From contig NC_088356.1 of the NCBI RefSeq assembly GCF_036884655.1, positions 15,178,501 through 15,242,500 on the forward strand: 64,000 bases of DNA. The letters are read 5' to 3'. Origin of the DNA: Musa acuminata AAA Group. Its lineage: Eukaryota; Streptophyta; Magnoliopsida; Zingiberales; Musaceae. The notes under the pieces are model-generated. The model ran no database searches. It had not been told where the DNA came from and saw only the letters and a list, made by a program, of their open reading frames with translations. This document shows positions 1 through 9,200 of this stretch, in pieces. Both the position numbers and the translations under genes were made by a program. Each line of letters begins with the position of its first letter. The stretch's first letter is position 1.

Positions 1-282
1 AGCATTTATCAAAGTTCATCATTCAAATTTGCCAGAAATAGTTTATCCAAAAGACATCATCATCTATGCAGATTAAGACAGTAGTTATCTAAAGGAAAGA
101 TCAGTTATCGTACAATCGATGACAACCATGACTTTGTTTTTAAAAGCAAACAGAACAGAATAAAAAGATACATCAATTTAATCCTTAGGAGGTAATCCAC
201 AGTGCTGATACATGATATCTATTTTTTCATTCATCTGTCGTAGTGTCTTCAAAATTTCAACTTGTTGATTCTGAATTTGTTC
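1..282 (-). other. Non-coding 3' region of Sirevirus A
   Basis: Downstream of the third ORF on the minus strand. It is AT-rich, with no ORF of note, no clear polypurine tract and no LTR end within the window. Confidence 0.5.
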
Positions 283-1272
283 TTACTGTGATTTGATCTG
301 AGATAGCTCCGCCATAATGATATCTTCAGAGGAGGAAACAGGAACTGAAGGTGCTGCTCCAAAGGGACTAGGAGGAGGAGATTCATTTCCTATAAGAATT
401 GGTGTTTCGGGTTGTTCTATTGGTGTAGGAATTGGATCCGTCCTTCTAGGCTGCCTAACCCATATGCCATTGCTAAGAGTGCACCTAAGTTTTTTTAGCA
501 GGTTTTTATTTATTATGTTATATCGATCATTTTGAATAGATTCTTCATCGGGTGGTATGCAAATGTCATAGGCATGAAGAATTCTAGTGATTAACCTCCC
601 ATATGGCAATATAGTATCTTTAGTCATAATTTCCTGCATGTGTTGGCGAATCAAGTACCCAAAACAATTATGCTGACTGGTCATAATCCAATACATGGTT
701 CCTATCTCTAATTGACTTACTTCGTCAAGATGAAATTGTTTGGGGAATATGATGCTTGTGATAATGTGATGAAGAATTTTAGAGTTGAAAGGCATTAAGT
801 GTTCACAGCTCTTGGGTAGGAAGTCAAGGTTTGGATTTGCAAAAATTGTTTTCACGGCTTCGGAATAGGTTGCTCCTATTTTTTTGACGTCCCATTTACC
901 TTTAAAATAGCATCCCCTATCTTTTTCAGTTATGCCAATTAGCTCACAAATGGTGCTGTCAAAAATTCTAATGGGTGTTCCTAGAATGTAAGTGCTTAGG
1001 CTATCATTGTCTTCATATAGGTTGGCATAGAACAATCTCACTAACCGTGGATAGATTGGTTCATCTATTTGTAGTAGAGGTAGAGCTTCTAGTTGAGCAA
1101 ACCACTTAATGGGATCTAAGTCCTCTAGTTCATCCAAATCAACGTATTTTCCCTTATGGATACATCGTGTTTCAAATTTTGGAAAGCTAAGGGCTACCTC
1201 TTTTGATCTAAAAAGGTCATGGTTATATGAATCTCCTTCAATCCTTATTCCTTTTGATCTCTTTGGTGCCAT
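283..1272 (-). CDS. Third ORF of Sirevirus A, plant transposon-domain-like protein
   Basis: Uninterrupted 329-codon ORF on the same strand as A's gag and pol, starting 518 bases after pol ends, the position where some Sireviruses carry an envelope-like gene. The protein has no obvious signal peptide or strong transmembrane helix. It starts with a basic segment (MAPKRSKG), has a central globular part with motifs such as YPRLVRLFYANL, and ends in a proline/serine-rich tail of about 50 residues. The central part resembles, from memory, the 'putative plant transposon protein' domain (PF20167) found in plant retroelement ORFs. Function is unknown. The intact frame in an element whose pol is broken suggests recent insertion or constraint; captured host sequence is an alternative. 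No such ORF is present at the equivalent place in F or K. Confidence 0.65.
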   Translation of the reverse strand: MAPKRSKGIRIEGDSYNHDLFRSKEVALSFPKFETRCIHKGKYVDLDELEDLDPIKWFAQLEALPLLQIDEPIYPRLVRLFYANLYEDNDSLSTYILGTPIRIFDSTICELIGITEKDRGCYFKGKWDVKKIGATYSEAVKTIFANPNLDFLPKSCEHLMPFNSKILHHIITSIIFPKQFHLDEVSQLEIGTMYWIMTSQHNCFGYLIRQHMQEIMTKDTILPYGRLITRILHAYDICIPPDEESIQNDRYNIINKNLLKKLRCTLSNGIWVRQPRRTDPIPTPIEQPETPILIGNESPPPSPFGAAPSVPVSSSEDIIMAELSQIKSQ

Positions 1273-1790
1273 TTTCTAGACAAGATGATGATGAAATTGT
1301 GAAAAATAAGCAAGAGAAAGAGAAAAGAAATGAGGGATTTCAAGTGTTACCTTGTGGAGATTATGTTGAGAGATGGAAAGCTTGGACCACCAAGAATCCT
1401 TCTCCAATGTTTCTAAGAGGTAGAATGAGGGTTAGAGGGAATGGGAGAGGGTTTTAGAGGGGTCTTTCTTCGGGTTGGGGGCGGTGTCACCGCCGGCCCT
1501 AACCCCTCGGGTTAAAAGGGTGACTCGGTCGGTGTCACCGCCAAACTGGTCGGTGTCACCGCCTGGCGCCCGAGCGCCAGTCAGTCCAACCGCCGGATCT
1601 GGCGGTGCCACCACTGGCATCACGCGGAGGAAAGAAAAAAAAAATTTCTTCCTTCCTTTTGTTTAGTTTCTTCTCTCAAGATCATAATTTATACTTTAAT
1701 GGATCATTTTGAATTGTAGAAGAAGGAAGAATTCAAATTTATAAACGAAGGGAAAAGAACGAGTCCTTTTTTTTTTTTGTGAAGTTCATT
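1273..1790 (-). other. Spacer between pol and third ORF of Sirevirus A
   Basis: Non-coding. It holds a leader-like AG/CT-rich stretch just before the third ORF, a GC-rich hairpin repeat block (about 1478-1625) and an A/T-rich run after pol (about 1765-1782). Short ORFs on both strands here are by-products of the repeat. Confidence 0.6.
1478..1625. repeat. GC-rich hairpin minisatellite (GGCGGTGNCACCGCC type)
   Basis: Several copies of GCGGTGTCACCGCC and GGTCGGTGTCACCGCC. The two halves GGCGGTG and CACCGCC are reverse complements around a central base, so each copy can fold as a hairpin. The same motif class recurs in the LTRs of A, F, G', G, K and the solo LTR, but here it is outside an LTR, upstream of the third ORF. 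Confidence 0.85.
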
Positions 1791-3863
1791 TTAGGGACAA
1801 TTTAGCATGCCTAATTCCCTTCGGATGAATTCAAATTGGTCTTCATTCAAGGCTTTTGTGAATATATCTGCTAATTGATGCTTTGTGTCAATGAATTCTA
1901 GAACAACATTATTGTTAAGGACATGATCGCATATGAAATGATGCCTAACGTCGATGTGCTTAGTTCTAGAATGCTGAATTGGATTTTTAGTAAGGCATAT
2001 GGCACTAGTATTATCGCATTTTATGGGAATATTTTCAAGGTGAATTCCATAGTCTTCTAATGTATTTTTCATCCAAATTACTTGTGCACAACATGCACTT
2101 GCAGCAATGTATTCGGCTTCCGCCGTAGATAGTGCAACTGAATTTTGTTTCTTGGAAGTCCAAGAAACAAGTGCATGTCCTAAAAATTGGCATGTTCTGG
2201 ATGTACTTTTTCTATCTATCCTGCATCCGCCAAAATCGGCATCTGCATAAGCTATTAGATCAAAATTTTCAGATTTTGGATACCACAATCCTAAATTTGG
2301 AGTTCCTTTAAGATACCTAAATATTCTTTTAACACACTTAAGATGAGATAATTTAGGATTAGATTGAAACCTAGCGCAAAGTCCTACACTAAACATAATA
2401 TCCGGTCTAGTCGCAGTGAGGTAGAGTAGACTACCTATCATTCCCCTATATGTTTTTTGATCGAAACTTTCATCATTTTCATCCATATCTAACTTAGTCG
2501 CAGTACTCATAGGGGTGTTTATTGCTTTTGAATTATCCATGTTAAATCGTTTTAACAATTCTAATGTATATTTGGATTGGTTAAGAAATATACCATCACT
2601 AAGTTGTTTGATTTGTAATCCCAAAAAGAAAGTTAATTCACCCATTAAACTCATTTCAAATTCAAGACTCATACATTTGGCAAATGATTCACATAGTGAT
2701 TCATCCGAAGAGCCAAACACAATATCGTCAACATAAATTTGCACAATAAGAAAATTATTTTCAAAATATTTAATAAATAATGTAGTATCAACCTTGCCTT
2801 TGGTAAAATTATTTAAAATAAGAAAGGAACTAAGCCTTTCATACCAAGCTCTAGGAGCTTGTTTTAAGCCATAGAGAGCTTTAGTCAATTTGAATACATG
2901 ATTAGGAAGAAGAGAATTTTCAAATCCGGGAGGTTGTTCGACAAATACTTCTTCGGAAATAAAACCATTCAAGAAAGCACTTTTAACATCCATTTGAAAT
3001 AGTTTAAAATTATTACTACTAGCATAGGCAAGGAGCATCCTTATGGCTTCTAATCGAGCCACGGGAGCGAAGGTTTCTTCGTAATCGATACCTTCTTCTT
3101 GGTTGAAACCTTTGGCCACTAATCTAGCCTTGTTTCTAACCACGATACCATTTTCGTCTTGCTTGTTTCTTGGTCTAGGAACAAGCTTCCATACCTCATT
3201 CCTCTCAAATTGGTTCAATTCTTCTTGCATTGCAATGATCCAAAAATCATCTTTTAAGGCTTCGTCAATGCATTTAGGTTCAATTTGAGAAAGGAAAGCG
3301 GCGTTAGCACAGAAATTTTTGAAAGAAGAACGAGTTTGAACCCCTTTTGATGTATCTCCTATAATTTGCTCTTTTGGATGAGCATCTACATACTTCCATT
3401 CTTTTGGTAAAGAAATTTCGGAAGAAGATGCATTCAAATGGCTATTTTGAGGAGAGGGTTCATTTAAATTCAAATTATCAAAACCAAGATCATCATCAAA
3501 ATCATTTTTCTTTAAATCAGAAATTTCATTAAAAACTACATGAATAGATTCTTCAATTACTAAAGTTCTTTTATTAAAAACCCGAAAAGCTTTAGAAACG
3601 GAAGAGTAACCAAGAAAGATGCCTTCATCGGATTTAGCATCAAATTTTCCTAAAGCATCCCTTTCATTTAAAATAAAGCATTTACAACCAAAAACTTTAA
3701 AATAGGAGATGTTTGGTTTTTTGTTATTCCATAATTCATATGGAGTTTTGGATAAGGATGGTCTTATTAGGACTCTATTCATGATGTAGCAAGCCGTATT
3801 TACGGCTTCGGCCCAAAAGTACTTAGGTAAACTATGTTCATTCAACATAGTTCTTGCCATTTC
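1791..3863 (-). pseudogene. pol: pol of Sirevirus A, integrase C-terminus to RNase H
   Basis: This is the C-terminal two thirds of Copia pol. In order: the end of integrase (from MARTMLNEH), the [16 protein letters not shown] block, reverse transcriptase with [35 protein letters not shown] and an intact YVDD catalytic motif, then RNase H with ALSTAEAEY and [10 protein letters not shown], ending LGMLNCP. It is cut from the upstream part of pol by a single TAA (3864-3866) where the sister element F has a glutamine codon. Compared with F it also lacks 12 residues between VPRP and RNKQDE, including the WVF segment before the first RT motif. Apart from these two lesions it is open for 690 codons, so the damage is probably recent. 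Confidence 0.9.
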
Positions 3864-4793
3864 TTATAGGTTTCTATTTTTCCTTTCAACGACTCCATTT
3901 TGTTGAGGATTTCTTGGAGTTGAGAAGTTGTGATTGTACCCATTACTTTCGCAAAAATTTTGAAAGTCACGGTTTTGGAATTCACCACCGTGATCACTCC
4001 GAATTGATGAAATCATGAAGCCTTTTTCGTTTTGAGTGAGTTTACAAAATTTAGAGAAACACTTGAAGCAATCACTTTTGTGAGCTAAGAAATAGGTCCA
4101 AGTGTATCTAGAGTAGTCATCCACAATCACAAAAACATATTTGCTTCCACCTAGACTTGTTGTATCAATTGGTCCAAATAGGTCCAAATGGATCAATTGT
4201 AATGGTCTAGTAGTGCTAATTTGATTTTTTGGTTTGAAGCTTGTTTTTATTTGTTTGCCTAGTTGACATGCATCGCATACTTTGTCCTTAATAAACTTTA
4301 TATTTGGAATTCCTCGTACTAATTCTTGAGATGAGATCTTAGATATTGTTTTCATGCTTGCATGGCCTAATCTCCTATGCCAAAGCCAAGCATCATCATT
4401 TACGACGGAGAAGCACATTTCATTACTTAGTTCATCAAGATTGATGGTATAGACATTATTTTGTTTTAAAGCAATCATAGTCATGTTATGATTTGGTTTT
4501 TCAATAATGCACATATTTGATTCAAATCTAACGATGTAACCTTTATCGCATAGTTGACTAATACTCAAGAGATTATGTTTCAATCTATCAACTAGTAAGA
4601 CATCATCAATGGAAAAATTAAATTTGTTACCAATAGTTCCCTTGCCAATGATTTTGCCCTTGTTGTTGTCTCCGAAGGTAACGTACCCTTCTTCTTTGCT
4701 AGTGAGCATAGAGAAATGAGATGGATCTCCAGTCATATGTCTTGAGCATCCACTATCGAGATACCATCTCTTGCTCCTAGCTTGTGGGTTTGT
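3864..4793 (-). pseudogene. pol: pol of Sirevirus A, protease and integrase N-part
   Basis: This follows gag in the same reading frame, directly after gag's UAG. It contains the aspartic protease motif YLDSGCSRHM close to the start, the integrase zinc-binding region (HRRLGHAS...CDACQLGKQ), and the catalytic core with LDLFGP, VIVDDYSRYTW, RSDHGGEF and NGVVERKN. The first in-frame ATG is at 4736, but the protease motif begins upstream, so expression would need readthrough of the gag stop. The frame closes at TAA 3864-3866 just after ERKNRNL, inside integrase. Homology to F is continuous across that stop, so I read it as a point mutation. Confidence 0.88.
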
Positions 4794-6359
4794 CTACAAA
4801 AGAGGATGATTTTTAGGTACCCATTTGATTTTGGGTGCCTCAAAAATTGACCCACTAACTTTGTTATTTATGATTGAATTCTTTATAGTTTCTTTAGGAA
4901 CCCATATTAATTTTTGTGAACTAATTTTCCTAAATGGGCATTTGTAGGCAATATGTCCGGATTTGCAACAAAAGTTGCATTTCATATAAGAGGAAACATG
5001 TAATGTAGGTCCTTTTATGAAAGTGGTAGGATTTTGATGTAATCCTTTTACAAATCCAATTCCATTTCTATTTGCGATGTGACCCTTGTGTGCAAGGATC
5101 ATATCTAATCCTTTGCTACCAACCTTAAACTTGTTTAAGGTTTCCTTAAGAAGCAAATTTTCATTTTTTATTGCTTCTAAGTGCTCACACTTAGAGCATG
5201 GAGGAGTTTGAAGACTATCAAACTTATCTTGTAGCAAAGCATGCTCTTTCTTTAAGATACTTAACTTCTTGCTAACAGTTCTACATTCATCAAATAATTC
5301 ATGAAAAGCGATAGATAGTTCTTCAAAAGATAAATCTTCATTAAATAAATCACATACCTCTTCTCCTAATGCCATTAGCGCGTAATGAGCAACTTGCTCG
5401 GTGTTGGACTCCTCTTCTTCGGATGCGCTTGAATCATCCCACGTTGCCTTGAACGCCTTCTTCTTTGATGTTCTCTTTTTGGCTTGAGGACAATCGTTCT
5501 TATAGTGTCCCGGTTTTTTGCATTCATAGCAAATCACTTGGTCCTTCTTTTGTTCAAATTTATTTTTTGTATTATTTTTAAATCTGTTCTTTCTTAAATA
5601 TTTTTTAAATTTTTGAGTCAAAAGTGCAATGTCATTGTCACTGTCCTCATCACTTGATGTTCCTTTCAAGTGGTCTTCTTGTGATTTGAGTGTCATATCC
5701 TTCCTGTTCTTTGGAAGGGGGTTCTCGAGCTCGTCATGAGCTTGACATGTCATTTCGTAGGTCATTAGAGACCCAATGAGTTCTTCAAGAGGGAATGCTT
5801 TAAGGTCTTTGGCCTCTTGAATGGCCGTAACTTTTGGATCCCAACTTTTAGGGAGGGATCTTAAGATTTTAGTTACTAGTTCTAAGTTAGTAAAATCTTT
5901 ACCAAGAGCTTTGAGTCCATTGATGACATCCGTAAACCGGGTGTACATGTCTCCGATGGACTCACTTGGTTTCATTCGGAAAAGTTCGTAAGAGTGCACA
6001 AGGATGTTGATTTTGGACTCTTTCACTCGGCTAGTGCCTTCATGAGTGACCTCAAGAGTTCTCCAAATATCAAAAGCCGAATCACACATTGAAACACGAT
6101 TAAATTCGTTTTTGTCTAGTGCACAAAACAAGGCATTCATAGCCTTTGCATTTAAAGCAAAAACCTTCTTCTCCGATTCATCCCATTCGCTCATCGGAAG
6201 AGAAGATTTTTGAAATCCATTCTCGACAATAGACCAAAGCTCAAAGTCCATAGAAATGAGGAAGATTCTCATGCGAGTCTTCCAATATGTGTAATCCGAC
6301 CCATTAAACAAAGGTGGTCGTGCAATAGAATGACCCTCTTGCATGCCGGAGTAAGCCAT
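4794..6359 (-). CDS. gag: gag of Sirevirus A
   Basis: 521-codon Gag, the structural protein that forms the cytoplasmic virus-like particle. I chose the ATG at 6359 (MAYSGMQEGH), which aligns with the start in F; an ATG 17 codons upstream lies next to the primer-binding site and is unlikely. Motifs include FNGSDYTYWKTRMRIF near the N-terminus (Copia gag fold), KINILVHSYELFRMKP in the middle, an acidic/serine stretch, and two CCHC zinc knuckles: CYECKKPGHYKNDC and CNFCCKSGHIAYKC. A coiled-coil-like segment lies between the knuckles. The frame is intact and ends in TAG 4794-4796, after which the protease continues in the same frame. Confidence 0.92.
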   Translation of the reverse strand: MAYSGMQEGHSIARPPLFNGSDYTYWKTRMRIFLISMDFELWSIVENGFQKSSLPMSEWDESEKKVFALNAKAMNALFCALDKNEFNRVSMCDSAFDIWRTLEVTHEGTSRVKESKINILVHSYELFRMKPSESIGDMYTRFTDVINGLKALGKDFTNLELVTKILRSLPKSWDPKVTAIQEAKDLKAFPLEELIGSLMTYEMTCQAHDELENPLPKNRKDMTLKSQEDHLKGTSSDEDSDNDIALLTQKFKKYLRKNRFKNNTKNKFEQKKDQVICYECKKPGHYKNDCPQAKKRTSKKKAFKATWDDSSASEEEESNTEQVAHYALMALGEEVCDLFNEDLSFEELSIAFHELFDECRTVSKKLSILKKEHALLQDKFDSLQTPPCSKCEHLEAIKNENLLLKETLNKFKVGSKGLDMILAHKGHIANRNGIGFVKGLHQNPTTFIKGPTLHVSSYMKCNFCCKSGHIAYKCPFRKISSQKLIWVPKETIKNSIINNKVSGSIFEAPKIKWVPKNHPLL

Positions 6360-6397
6360 CTCTCTTGGGTATGAAACCAAATATGAGAGATAACCTT

Positions 6398-6409
6398 GCT
6401 CTGATACCA
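6398..6409 (-). other. Primer-binding site of Sirevirus A
   Basis: On the minus strand the sequence is TGGTATCAGAGC, the usual complement to the 3' end of initiator tRNA-Met, two bases inside the 5' LTR end. Confidence 0.9.
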
Positions 6410-6909
6410 CTTGTTAGGATCGGAGCGGCACTAAGAGGGGGGGGTGAATTAGTGCAGCGGATTAAAACTTCGATTTTAATCAAAATCTTTCGTACGTTAA
6501 GAACGAAATTTGAGAAATTTAACTTGAAGGCGTATTCTTAAAGTTGCGCAGCAAGAGTAATACAAACTAAAGCAGTAAGAAGATTTGCAGTAATGTAAAT
6601 GACAATAATAAAAAGCAAACCAAAGATTACGCCGATTTTTAGAGTGGTTCGGTCAAATGACCTACTCCACTTGCGAGGCCCCTCTTCGATGAGGCTCCCA
6701 CCTTCCACTAGCAAGTCTCTTGAAATGGAAGGGTAAACACCCCTCTTACAACCTTTTACAAGCAGCTCAACCTCTTACAAATTTTCAATACGAAAGAAGG
6801 AGGAGAACTCTCTAGCAAATTGAAAACAAGACTTGCTAAGACTTTCTAAGACTTTTCTCTCAATCAAAATGCTTCTCAAAAGTTGTAACCTCAGCTGAGA
6901 TTAGAGGGG

Positions 6910-6917
6910 TATTTATA
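6910..6917 (-). promoter_or_regulatory. TATA box in 5' LTR of Sirevirus A
   Basis: TATAAATA on the minus strand, about 500 bp before the LTR end and at the same relative place as in F, G and K; the likely core promoter for the element RNA. Confidence 0.65.
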
Positions 6918-6974
6918 GGCCTCAAGAGGATTCAAATTTTGGGTTTCAAAATTTGAAATCTCTTAGGGTTCCCG

Positions 6975-7125
6975 GTGCTGGAGGTTCCACCGCCCAGCCA
7001 GGCGGTGCCACCGCCCAGCACTCGGGTGCTGGACGGTGCAACCGCCCAGCCAAGGAGGTGTCACCGCCCAGCTCTCGAGTGCTGGGCGGTTTCACCGCCC
7101 AGCCAGGCGGTGCCACCGCCTGGCT
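6975..7125. repeat. GC-rich hairpin minisatellite in LTR of A
   Basis: Repeated GGCGGTGCCACCGCCCAGC-like units in both orientations, with spacers such as CTCGGGTGCTG. The arms GGCGGTG/CACCGCC are self-complementary. Confidence 0.85.
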
Positions 7126-7635
7126 CTCTGATTCATTGGTTTGGCTTAATTTTAGCCCAAACCAAATCTGACTTTGGGCCTAGTTGGCCCCTAACCAGGA
7201 TATAGGATTATCTCTTAATCCTAATCCTAATTACAAGTGAACTACATAACATAAAAACATCCTAAGCAAATTTTCAACCGCGAATGTCGAGTCTTGTTCC
7301 GGCGAGCTTTCCGACGAACTTCTTCCGACGGACTCCCTGCAAGCTCCCAATCTTTGTGATGACTTTAACGAGTAGCCGAGCCTTCTCGGTGATCTCCGCG
7401 AGCCTCCGACGATTTCTTCGGCGAACTTCCGACACGTTCCCGATTTCTTCTCGGATGGTTCCGGCAGCATCTCCGATGATTCTTCGGTCTCTTAAACGTC
7501 CATCGAGCTCGACTCCGGTATCCTTGCTTTATGTTTTCTGGTTATCGTAGTTAATCCTGCACACTTAACTCAATAATATGGATTAGATCAATTAACCCAC
7601 CAATTGATTATATCATCAAAATCCGAGATTCAACA

Positions 7636-7791
7636 TAGTTTGCCCCATGATTTTTACCCTTCATGTTGGAGGGATTTTCTACGTAAATCTTGGTGTTCTA
7701 TTTGATTGTAATTTTCATTTAATTTCGTTGTGTGTTACGACCCGCTAGTATTTGTTCCTATACAAAGTTTATTTTCCTTTATATCCTATCA
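7636..7791 (+). repeat. 5' LTR tail of Copia E
   Basis: The last 156 bp of the LTR, matching 13806-13962 of the 3' LTR (TTTGCCCTGTGACTTTTACC region versus TTTGCCCCATGATTTTTACC here). The upstream part is displaced by Sirevirus A. Confidence 0.85.
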
Positions 7792-7793
7792 AT

Positions 7794-7806
7794 TGGTATT
7801 AGAGCG
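7794..7806 (+). other. Primer-binding site of Copia E
   Basis: TGGTATTAGAGCG, a one-base variant of the tRNA-Met-type TGGTATCAGAGC site, two bases after the LTR. Confidence 0.75.
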
Positions 7807-7838
7807 AGGTTTTGGTGATTTAATTTTTATATTTGAAC

Positions 7839-8654
7839 ATGGAGGCCAGTCGTGTTTCTCGCATGATTAGCTTGAATGAAAACAATTGTATGATATAAAA
7901 ACCAACAATGAAAGATTTCTTGTATTGCAAAGACTTGTATGGACCTTTGTAAGGAGATAGTGCAAAGCCAGCAACTATGACAGATGATGAGTGAAAGAGG
8001 TTAGATCGAAAAACAGTTGGGTTTATTCGACATTGGCTTGATGATAGTGTCTTTCACCATGTTTCTAGTGAAAGTTCTGCATATTCTCTTTAGAAAAAGT
8101 TGAAAGGTCTTTATGAAAGAAAAATAGATAGCAACAAAACTTTCTTGATTAGAAAACTTATGAAATTGAAATATAAAGAGAGTGCTTCTATTGCTGAGCA
8201 ATTGAATAAAATGCAGAGTATCACTAACCAGTTATCCTTTATGAAAATGTCTCTTGATGATGAGTTACAAGCATTATTACTTCTTAGTTCATTGCTAGAA
8301 AGTTGGGAGACACTAGCGGTTTCCCTCAGTAATTCTGCGCTAGATGGTGTTGTTACTATGAGTCAAGTAACAAGCAGTTTGTTGAATGAGGAATCAAGAA
8401 GAAAGAATTCAGTAACATCTCAGAATGATTCACATGCACTTATCTTAGAGAATAGAGGAAGATCAAAGTCCAAGGATAGAAACAGTTCACGTATAGGTAG
8501 AAGCAATTCAAGATTAAGAAAAGATATTGTTTGCTATAATTGTGATGAGAAAGGACATTATAAGAATCGATGTAAGCAACATAAGAAGAGTAAGAAAAAG
8601 GAAAAAGAAGTAGAGCCTACAAAGTCAAAGGATAATACTACAGCTACAATGTAG
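7839..8654 (+). pseudogene. gag: gag of Copia E
   Basis: Starts at ATG 7839 (MEASRVSRMISLNENN). Recognisable Copia gag pieces follow: KDFLYCKDLYGPL, SVFHHVSSESSAY and KLKGLYERK, then an open stretch from 8100 containing IAEQLNKMQSITNQL and ending with the CCHC zinc knuckle CYNCDEKGHYKNRC and a lysine-rich tail. At least four in-frame stops lie before 8100, so no full Gag can be made. The WKP and W residues typical of the first block are partly lost. Confidence 0.85.
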
Positions 8655-9200
8655 GGTGGTGATTATTTGATTTTGTCTCCTTCTGATGATATTTTTTCTT
8701 GTGTGTATTAGGATCTTGAGTGGGTTATTGACACAAATGCTTCTTATCATGCTACACCACGAAGGGCGTTTTTTGCTACCTACAGGTTTGAAAATTTTGG
8801 TGTTGTCAAGATGGGCAACTATGACATAATAGACATCATTGGCATGGGTGATATCCATATAAAGACCAACCTTGGCTATAAGTTAGTGCTTAAAGATGTG
8901 AAGCATATGGTTGACTTGAGGTTGAATTTAATTTCAATTGGAAGACTAGATGATGATGACTATGATAGTAGATTTCACAGAGGGCAATGGAAGCTCAGTA
9001 AGGGTTCTCTTATTGTGGCTAGTGGAAAAAAATATCACACTTTATATAGGTTGCAGGCCAAAGCTTATGGCGAGTAATTAAATGCTACAGAGAAAGACTT
9101 AAGCATGAAGTTATGGCAAAAGCGACTGGGACACATGAGCGAGAAGGGGCTGCAAGCTATTTCTAAAAGAGGTATTGCTAAACCTTAGAGGTACACATAT
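8655..9200 (+). pseudogene. pol: Protease and integrase start of Copia E
   Basis: Contains EWVIDTNASYHATP, the aspartic protease site in which the conserved glycine of DTGAS is asparagine, so the enzyme would be inactive. The PR region continues through LVLKDVKHMVDLRLNLISIGRL, then the integrase N-terminus LWQKRLGHMSEKGLQAISK. Stops interrupt it, and it is cut at 9200 by the solo LTR; the zinc-binding motif continues at 10762 (CINCLVGKQHR). Confidence 0.82.
9196..9200. repeat. TSD CATAT, left copy (solo LTR)
   Basis: Five-base direct repeat matching 10762-10766, produced by integration into E. Confidence 0.85.

Larger units (their letters stand above)
1..7635 (-). mobile_element. Sirevirus A (Ty1/Copia), 3' end outside window
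   Basis: This is a minus-strand LTR retrotransposon. Reading right to left it has a 5' LTR (6412-7635), a tRNA-Met-type primer-binding site, gag, pol in the Copia order PR-INT-RT-RNaseH, and a third ORF; its 3' LTR must lie left of base 1. The gag and pol proteins, and the AAGGGGGAGA-type polypurine tracts of its relatives in this window, place it in the Sirevirus (SIRE/Maximus) group. It is inserted in the 5' LTR of Copia element E: the bases after its right end (TAGTT, 7636-7640) match the same point in E's 3' LTR near 13806. Pol is disabled by one nonsense codon and an in-frame deletion. Confidence 0.9.
6412..7635 (-). repeat. 5' LTR of Sirevirus A
   Basis: 1224 bp, bounded on the minus strand by TGTTGAATCTC and CGATCCTAACA, the same ends as the LTRs of F and K. 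It contains a GC-rich hairpin array (about 6975-7125) and a TATAAATA box (6910-6917). It belongs to the short LTR subtype (about 1.2 kb), lacking roughly 370 bp near the start that K has. Short ORFs here are chance products. Confidence 0.9.

Noticed and set aside
283..1272. Envelope protein for the third ORF of A
   Set aside because: The position fits, but no signal peptide, transmembrane segment or glycoprotein features are seen.
6953..7205. ORFs with HRPAQ/GGATAQ-type repeats in LTRs of A, F, K and the solo LTR
   Set aside because: Translations of the GC hairpin minisatellite; both strands and several frames are open, and copy number varies between LTRs.
7231..7550. Overlapping ORFs of 79-88 codons on opposite strands (similar at 18240-18560, 53905-54123, 59367-59585)
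   Set aside because: They fall in the LTR U5/R region with repeated CTCGCCGGAAG-type words; they are not conserved as protein between LTR copies.
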